Below are positions 59,998-64,000 of a stretch of DNA of 64,000 nt, piece by piece. The stretch is from an uncultured Collinsella sp. (GTDB taxonomy: Bacteria > Actinomycetota > Coriobacteriia > Coriobacteriales > Coriobacteriaceae). The notes beneath the pieces are model-generated. The model was not told the DNA's origin. It did no database searches and worked only from the letters and a program-made list of their open reading frames with translations. The stretch lies in assembly GCA_959028445.1 (NCBI GenBank), contig CAUFRY010000003.1, positions 1 through 64,000 on the forward strand. The letters run 5' to 3'. The translations under genes and the position numbers were made by a program. The stretch's first letter is position 1. Each line of letters opens with the position of its first letter.

Positions 59998-60704
59998 AAA
60001 TCCTTGCCATAGCCGATACCGAAGAACGATGCCTATGGGAGTGCTTTCGCAAGGAACGCTTTGAGGGTGTCGACCTGATTTTGTCCGCTGGCGATCTGGA
60101 CCCGGATTATCTTGAGTTTTTGGTCACCGTCATCAACAAACCGCTCATCTACGTTCGCGGCAATCACGATGATCGCTACGCGCGTCATGCACCAGGCGGC
60201 TGTATCTGTGTCGAAGACTCCGTTTACGTGTATCGCGGCGTCCGCATTGCGGGGCTTGGCGGCTCCATGCGCTACCGAGATGGCGCCAACATGTACACCG
60301 AGCGCGAGATGGCCAAGCGCGTGCGCAAGCTGTCACGCAAAGTGAGGATGGTCGGCGGCTGCGACATCCTGCTGACCCATGCGCCCGCCGCCGGCATGGG
60401 CGATCTGGACGATCTGCCACATCGAGGATTTGAATGCTTTAACACAGCGCTCGAATCCTGGAATCCCGACTACATGGTGCACGGGCATGTGCACCAATGC
60501 TACGGTCCCAACTTTCAGCGTGAGCGTCGGCATGCATGCGGGGCAACAATCATCAACGCCTGCGGTTATACGCAGTTTGAGCTGGACGAAGCGCGCTACC
60601 CCATCCGTGGCTGGCAGGCAGCCTGGCTCAATTCGCAAACCATGCGCCGCGAACTCAAGCGCCACGAGGCCATCGAGTCCTCAACCGCCAGAACCCCCTG
60701 GTAA
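59994..60704 (+). CDS. Calcineurin-like metallophosphoesterase
   Basis: 236 aa, cytoplasmic. The five metal-binding blocks are visible: AIADTEE (with Asp), SAGDLDPDY, VRGNHDDRY, LTHAPAAG and HGHVHQ. It belongs to the small YfcE-like group but its substrate is unknown. Translationally coupled to the ParB-like/BMP protein by an ATGA overlap. Its stop codon merges into a GGGACAGG hairpin. Confidence 0.88.
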   Translation: MKILAIADTEERCLWECFRKERFEGVDLILSAGDLDPDYLEFLVTVINKPLIYVRGNHDDRYARHAPGGCICVEDSVYVYRGVRIAGLGGSMRYRDGANMYTEREMAKRVRKLSRKVRMVGGCDILLTHAPAAGMGDLDDLPHRGFECFNTALESWNPDYMVHGHVHQCYGPNFQRERRHACGATIINACGYTQFELDEARYPIRGWQAAWLNSQTMRRELKRHEAIESSTARTPW

Positions 60705-60741
60705 CCACCACAAAGGGGACAGGCACCTTTGTGGTGGTTTT
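60703..60741 (+). repeat. GGGACAGG-loop hairpin after the phosphoesterase gene
   Basis: AACCACCACAAAG/CTTTGTGGTGGTT around GGGGACAGGCAC, starting inside the TAA stop codon and ending TTTTGG. Nearly identical to the copy at 421-458. Confidence 0.88.
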
Positions 60742-60754
60742 GGCTCGAGATAGC

Positions 60755-60795
60755 AAGAAACCCGGTCCTGCGCAGGGCAGAACCGGGTTTCTTTA
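60755..60795. terminator. Bidirectional terminator beside rplA
   Basis: AAGAAACCCGGT...ACCGGGTTTCTT hairpin between the convergent phosphoesterase and rplA ends, with A/T-rich stem ends serving both strands. Confidence 0.88.
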
Positions 60796-60829
60796 GCAAT
60801 GCTTGCTTTGCTCAGGCAGTAACTGTTAG

Positions 60830-61537
60830 TTACTCAGCCAGGAAGTCACGCTGGACAGCGGGATCGACCTTGACGCCAGGGCCCATGGTGGAAGACACGG
60901 AGATGGACTTGACGTACTTGCCCTTAGCGGAAGAGGGCTTGACGCGCAGTATCTCGGTGTACAGGGCAGCGTAGTTCTCGACGAGCTGCTGCTCAGAGAA
61001 GGACTTCTTGCCCAAGGGCACGTGGCAGATGCCGTAACGGTCGGCGCGATACTCAACGCGGCCGGCCTTGAGCTCGGAGACCATCTTGGCGACGTCCATG
61101 GTCACGGTGCCGAGCTTGGGGTTCGGCATGAGGCCACGGGGACCAAGGATCTTACCGATGCGGCCAACCTTGGCCATCATGTTCGGCGTAGCGATAGCGG
61201 CGTCGAAGTTGATCTCGCCCTTCTGGATCTGGGCGACGAGCTCGTCGGAACCGATGATGTCGGCGCCGGCAGCCTCGGCCTCGCGGGCCTTCTCGCCCTC
61301 GGCGAAGACGGCAACACGAACGGTCTTGCCGGTGCCGTGGGGCAGGGAGATGGAACCACGGATGTTCTGGTCAGCCTTACGAGTATCGATGCCCAGACGG
61401 AAGTGGGCCTCGACGGTCTCGTCGAACTTGGCGGTGTCGAGCTCCTTGATGAGCTTGGCAGCCTGAAGGGGGGTGTAGAGCGTGGCGCGGTCGATCTTCT
61501 CGGCAGCGGCGTTATAGCTCTTACCATGCTTAGCCAT
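60830..61537 (-). CDS. rplA: 50S ribosomal protein L1
   Basis: 235 aa with start at 61537 (MAKHGKSYNAAAEKI), 8 nt after GGAGG. L1 stalk protein guiding deacylated tRNA out. Signature GRIGKILGPRGLMPNPKLGT is near 122-141. L1 commonly represses its own operon by binding mRNA; the 117-nt rplK-rplA gap is structured and could hold such a site, but I did not find a clear match. Last gene before the 20-kb cargo. Confidence 0.97.
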   Translation of the reverse strand: MAKHGKSYNAAAEKIDRATLYTPLQAAKLIKELDTAKFDETVEAHFRLGIDTRKADQNIRGSISLPHGTGKTVRVAVFAEGEKAREAEAAGADIIGSDELVAQIQKGEINFDAAIATPNMMAKVGRIGKILGPRGLMPNPKLGTVTMDVAKMVSELKAGRVEYRADRYGICHVPLGKKSFSEQQLVENYAALYTEILRVKPSSAKGKYVKSISVSSTMGPGVKVDPAVQRDFLAE

Positions 61538-61654
61538 GTGCATTACCTCCTGTGGTTAAACGGGCGTGAGCCCTCCCACATCGTATCGTGTGCCCTATTG
61601 CACACATATAACGGGCGCCCCGGTCGGAGCACCCGTCATTACCTAAAGAAATCG

Positions 61655-62083
61655 CTACTCAGCGATGGTGACGCCCATGGAGCGGGCGGTACCGGCGATG
61701 ATCTTCTTGGCGGCGTCAATGTCGTTGGCATTGAGGTCCGGCATCTTGATCTCGGCAATCTTGGTGAGCTGCTCCTGGGAGAGCTGACCGACCTTGTCGG
61801 CCTGGGGCTTAGCGGAACCAGACTTGAGGTTCAGCTCCTTCTTGATGAGGTGAGCCGCCGGCGGGGTCTTGGTGATGAAGGAGAAGGACTTGTCCTCGTA
61901 GACAGAAATCTCAACGGGGATGATGTCGCCCTTCTTGTCCTGCGTCTCGGCGTTAAAGGCCTGGCAGAACTGCATGATGTTCACGCCAGCAGCGCCCAGG
62001 GCGGGGCCGACGGGAGGAGCGGGGTTAGCTGCACCAGCAGGAATCTGGAGCTTAATGACGTTGGCAACCTTCTTCTCAGCCAT
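61655..62083 (-). CDS. rplK: 50S ribosomal protein L11
   Basis: 142 aa with start at 62083 (MAEKKVANVIKLQIPAG), after AAAGGA. Forms the GTPase-associated centre with L10. Motifs: PAPPVGPALGAAGVNIMQFC and the C-terminal NANDIDAAKKIIAGTARSMG. Canonical nusG-rplK-rplA order, 120 nt after nusG. Confidence 0.97.
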   Translation of the reverse strand: MAEKKVANVIKLQIPAGAANPAPPVGPALGAAGVNIMQFCQAFNAETQDKKGDIIPVEISVYEDKSFSFITKTPPAAHLIKKELNLKSGSAKPQADKVGQLSQEQLTKIAEIKMPDLNANDIDAAKKIIAGTARSMGVTIAE

Positions 62084-62203
62084 GGTCATTCCTTTCGAAT
62101 CACGAGTGTGAAGTACTTGCTATATCGTAAGCACGCACGTGTTAGAAGCACTCCTGAGATGAGCAGTCACAGAAGAAGCACGCTCGCGCGAACGGACGAA
62201 AAC

Positions 62204-62740
62204 TTAAGCGATGACAGCGACCTGGTTAAAGTCGAGCTCTACCGGCGTCTCGCGGCCAAAGATCATCAGCGTGACCTTGAGCTTGCCTGCCTCGGTGTTA
62301 ACCTCGGAGACCTTGCCATCAAAGTCGGTAAGCGGGCCATCGGTGACGCGGACGGACGTGCCGACCTCAATATCAACCGAGGTGCGCTTGGGCGAATCGC
62401 CCTTACCGGGACGACGAGTCATCTTATTGTACTCGTCGCGGGAAAGCGGAGCGGGCTTGCCGTTGCCGCCCAGGAAACCGGTGACGCCGGGCGTGTTGCG
62501 AACACACGTCCATGCATCGTCATCCATCTCCATGCGGACCAGGACATAACCCGGGAAGATCTTGGAATCCTTGGTCTCACGCTTGCCACCCTCTTTAATC
62601 TCGGTGACGCGCTCCATAGGAATCTCGATATCAAAGATACGGTCCTGCATGCCCATAGTCTCGATGCGATGCTCGAGATCGGACTTAACGCGGTTCTCGT
62701 ATCCAGAGTAAGTGTGAACGACGTACCAACGCTTAGACAT
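62204..62740 (-). CDS. nusG: Transcription termination/antitermination factor NusG
   Basis: 178 aa, compact like E. coli NusG, without the long N-terminal extension of many actinobacterial homologues. NGN domain (about 3-110) with WYVVHTYSGYENRVKSDLE, and KOW domain (about 125-178) with VRVTDGPLTDFDGKVSEV. Its ribosome-binding site lies within the end of secE, 3 nt upstream. Confidence 0.97.
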   Translation of the reverse strand: MSKRWYVVHTYSGYENRVKSDLEHRIETMGMQDRIFDIEIPMERVTEIKEGGKRETKDSKIFPGYVLVRMEMDDDAWTCVRNTPGVTGFLGGNGKPAPLSRDEYNKMTRRPGKGDSPKRTSVDIEVGTSVRVTDGPLTDFDGKVSEVNTEAGKLKVTLMIFGRETPVELDFNQVAVIA

Positions 62741-62743
62741 GGT

Positions 62744-63082
62744 TTAGCCCCTCAATCCAGAGAACAGAGCAAGAGCCTCGCCAAAGCCAGCATCGAGCAG
62801 AGCGATGACGACGCCGACGACGATCAGAGAAGCGCAAACGACGACCGAGTAGTTCACGAGCTCCTTCTTATCGGGCCACGTGACACGCTTCATCTCGGAC
62901 TTGACCGAAGCGAAATACTTCTTGGTGCGGGCGAAGAAACCAGGCTTCTCGTTCTTCTTGGACTTCGCAGCCTTCTCGTTCTTCTTGGCAACGGCCTTCT
63001 TGGCCTCAACCTTGGAGTTGGCGGCAGCGTTGTTGGCAGGTGCCGGCTGCTGAGCCTTCTTCTTGTTCTTCTTGTTGGCCAT
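62744..63082 (-). CDS. secE: Preprotein translocase subunit SecE
   Basis: 112 aa. The first half is Lys/Ala-rich and disordered (KKNKKKAQQ, then repeated KK/AA). The conserved SecE part is at the C-terminus: SVKSEMKRVTWPDKKELVNY and one transmembrane helix (about 84-104). It clamps SecY. Canonical secE-nusG pairing. Confidence 0.95.
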   Translation of the reverse strand: MANKKNKKKAQQPAPANNAAANSKVEAKKAVAKKNEKAAKSKKNEKPGFFARTKKYFASVKSEMKRVTWPDKKELVNYSVVVCASLIVVGVVIALLDAGFGEALALFSGLRG

Positions 63083-63119
63083 TTGGGTTACCTCCGCGCA
63101 ATGCGCTTATACATGAGTA

Positions 63120-63150
63120 AACCGTAAGCCCCCAATTGGGAGCTTACGGA
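63120..63150 (-). terminator. Hairpin between tRNA-Trp and secE
   Basis: Minus-strand CCGTAAGCTCCC/GGGGGCTTACGG followed by TTTA. It could partially terminate or act as a processing site separating the tRNA from the secE-nusG mRNA. Confidence 0.55.
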
Positions 63151-63158
63151 ATAATGAC

Positions 63159-63234
63159 TGGCACGCCAGGAAGGACTCGAACCCTCAACACTCGGTTTTG
63201 GAGACCGATGCTCTACCAATTGAACTACTGGCGT
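63159..63234 (-). tRNA. tRNA-Trp (CCA anticodon)
   Basis: The cloverleaf folds on the minus strand: acceptor ACGCCAG/CTGGCGT, D-arm with TTCAATTGGTAGAGC, anticodon stem TCGGT/ACCGA with loop CTCCAAA (anticodon CCA), and T-arm GGTTCGAGTCC. The 3' CCA is encoded (63159-63161). A tRNA-Trp between rpmG and secE is a common arrangement. Confidence 0.97.
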
Positions 63235-63247
63235 ATGTGACTAGAGA

Positions 63248-63397
63248 CTAGCGAGTCTCTTTGTGCAGCGTGTGGTGACGGCACCAGGGGCAATACTTCT
63301 TGATCTCCATACGATCAGGCATGTTCGCCTTGTTCTTGGTGGTCGTATAGTTGCGGCGCTTGCACTCAGTGCACGCAAGAGTAACTAGAGTACGCAT
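63248..63397 (-). CDS. rpmG: 50S ribosomal protein L33
   Basis: 49 aa. The minus-strand frame reads MRTLVTLACTECKRRNYTTT then KNKANMPDRMEIKKYCPWCR and HHTLHKETR, ending TAG. CTEC and CPWC form a zinc ribbon, so this is the zinc-binding type of L33. It lies 13 nt before the tRNA gene and is the first gene of the rpmG-trpT-secE-nusG transcript. Confidence 0.96.
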   Translation of the reverse strand: MRTLVTLACTECKRRNYTTTKNKANMPDRMEIKKYCPWCRHHTLHKETR

Positions 63398-63442
63398 GTA
63401 TCCTGAACCTTTCATATCCGCCCCGTACGGGCACGAGATGGT

Positions 63443-63472
63443 ACTTTATCAGCTCTATGTAAGTGCTGTCAA
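63443..63472 (-). promoter_or_regulatory. Promoter of the rpmG-tRNA-Trp-secE-nusG operon
   Basis: Minus-strand TTGACA (63472-63467, perfect consensus), 18-nt spacer, TAAAGT (63448-63443), giving a leader of about 40 nt before rpmG. Confidence 0.75.
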
Positions 63473-63613
63473 TGAAAACCTCGAATCAATTGGTTCTCGC
63501 TGGATCCATTCATATTTGGAACACATCAATGAAGCCAGTGAGATCTAATCGATCCCTCACGCTCGGCTTAAGGGCGAGCGAAGCGTAATCGGCGGGGAAT
63601 AAGTCCCGCGTAG

Positions 63614-63652
63614 AAAAGAACCCGGCACCCATATAAGTGCCGGGTTCTCTAA
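63614..63652 (-). terminator. Terminator after tuf
   Basis: Minus-strand AGAACCCGGCACTTA...GTGCCGGGTTCTTTTCT, 24 nt past the tuf stop. Confidence 0.92.
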
Positions 63653-63675
63653 GTCAGCTATATCAGAGAGCTAAT

Positions 63676-64000
63676 TTACTCAATGATCGTGGAGACGATG
63701 CCCGAACCGACGGTGTGGCCACCCTCGCGGATAGCGAAGCGCAGGCCCTCCTCCATGGCGATCGGGTGGATGAGGTCGCCCTCGATGGTGATGTGGTCAC
63801 CAGGCATAGCCATCTCGGTGCCCTCGGGGAGCTTGACCGTACCGGTAACGTCGGTGGTACGGAAGTAGAACTGAGGACGATAACCATCGAAGAACGGGGT
63901 GTGACGGCCGCCCTCCTCCTTGGTCAGAACGTAGATCTCGCCGGTGAACTTGGTGTGCGGGGTAACCGAACCGGGCTTGCAGAGAACCTGGCCGCGCTCG
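63676..64000 (-). CDS. tuf: Elongation factor Tu, C-terminal part
   Basis: The last 108 codons, truncated by the window edge. Domain 3 is clear: SVTPHTKFTGEIYVLTKEEG then GRHTPFFDGYRPQFYFRTTD, and the end GGHTVGSGIVSTIIE. The aromatic/His segment HTPFFDGYRPQFYFR is the tRNA-binding and kirromycin region. Monocistronic at its 3' end; located upstream of rpmG rather than after fusA. Confidence 0.98.
   Translation of the reverse strand, partial: ERGQVLCKPGSVTPHTKFTGEIYVLTKEEGGRHTPFFDGYRPQFYFRTTDVTGTVKLPEGTEMAMPGDHITIEGDLIHPIAMEEGLRFAIREGGHTVGSGIVSTIIE

Overview
This is a high-GC bacterial window, most likely from Collinsella (Coriobacteriia, Actinomycetota). The assignment rests on overall gene style: a RpoB of about 1160 aa, a fused AccD-AccA, a FabK-type enoyl reductase, a fused FeoA-FeoB, and zinc-ribbon versions of L24 and L33. 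No 16S rRNA is present, so the genus is inferred.

The backbone is the ancestral translation and RNA polymerase super-operon, all on the minus strand and in the canonical order. Read from right to left it runs: tuf (cut by the window edge), rpmG, tRNA-Trp, secE, nusG, rplK, rplA, then rplJ, rplL, then rpoB, rpoC, then rpsL, rpsG, fusA, rpsJ, then rplC, rplD, rplW, rplB, rpsS, rplV, rpsC, rplP, rpmC, rpsQ, rplN, rplX. It is broken into blocks by unrelated cargo. A 20-kb cargo lies between rplA and rplJ, galU between rplL and rpoB, an ECF sigma/anti-sigma pair between rpoC and rpsL, and a 13-kb cargo between rpsJ and rplC. A terminator and a DeoR/oxidoreductase pair follow rplX, where rplE would be expected.

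The 9.0-22.4 kb cargo holds a phosphatase, a CDF metal exporter, an orphan PTS EIIC and a complete type II fatty-acid operon (fabH-acpP-fabK-fabD-fabG-fabF-accB-fabZ-accC-accDA). It is divergent from birA, whose product biotinylates AccB. The 39.3-60.8 kb cargo holds an aminotransferase, a hypoxanthine-DNA glycosylase, a GH13 glycosidase, an MFS exporter, feoAB, an esterase, a PTS EIIA, asnS, a WYL-type regulator, a three-gene ABC importer, a wall-anchored 5'-nucleotidase, an MscS channel and a ParB-like/BMP fusion coupled to a phosphoesterase.

The intergenic DNA is unusually rich in structured repeats. Four long hairpin elements (arms 35-48 bp, near-invariant 64-67-nt centre, arm sequences that differ between copies yet stay complementary) lie at the edges of super-operon blocks, mostly beside promoters. 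A second family of short hairpins with a GGGACAGG loop acts like portable terminators. There are also three tandem 62-bp hairpins upstream of feoAB, a 36-bp tandem repeat after rplX, and a repeated 23-bp inverted repeat. Among proteins, the most striking is RpoC, whose C-terminus carries a segment resembling the C-terminal domain of the RNA polymerase alpha subunit.
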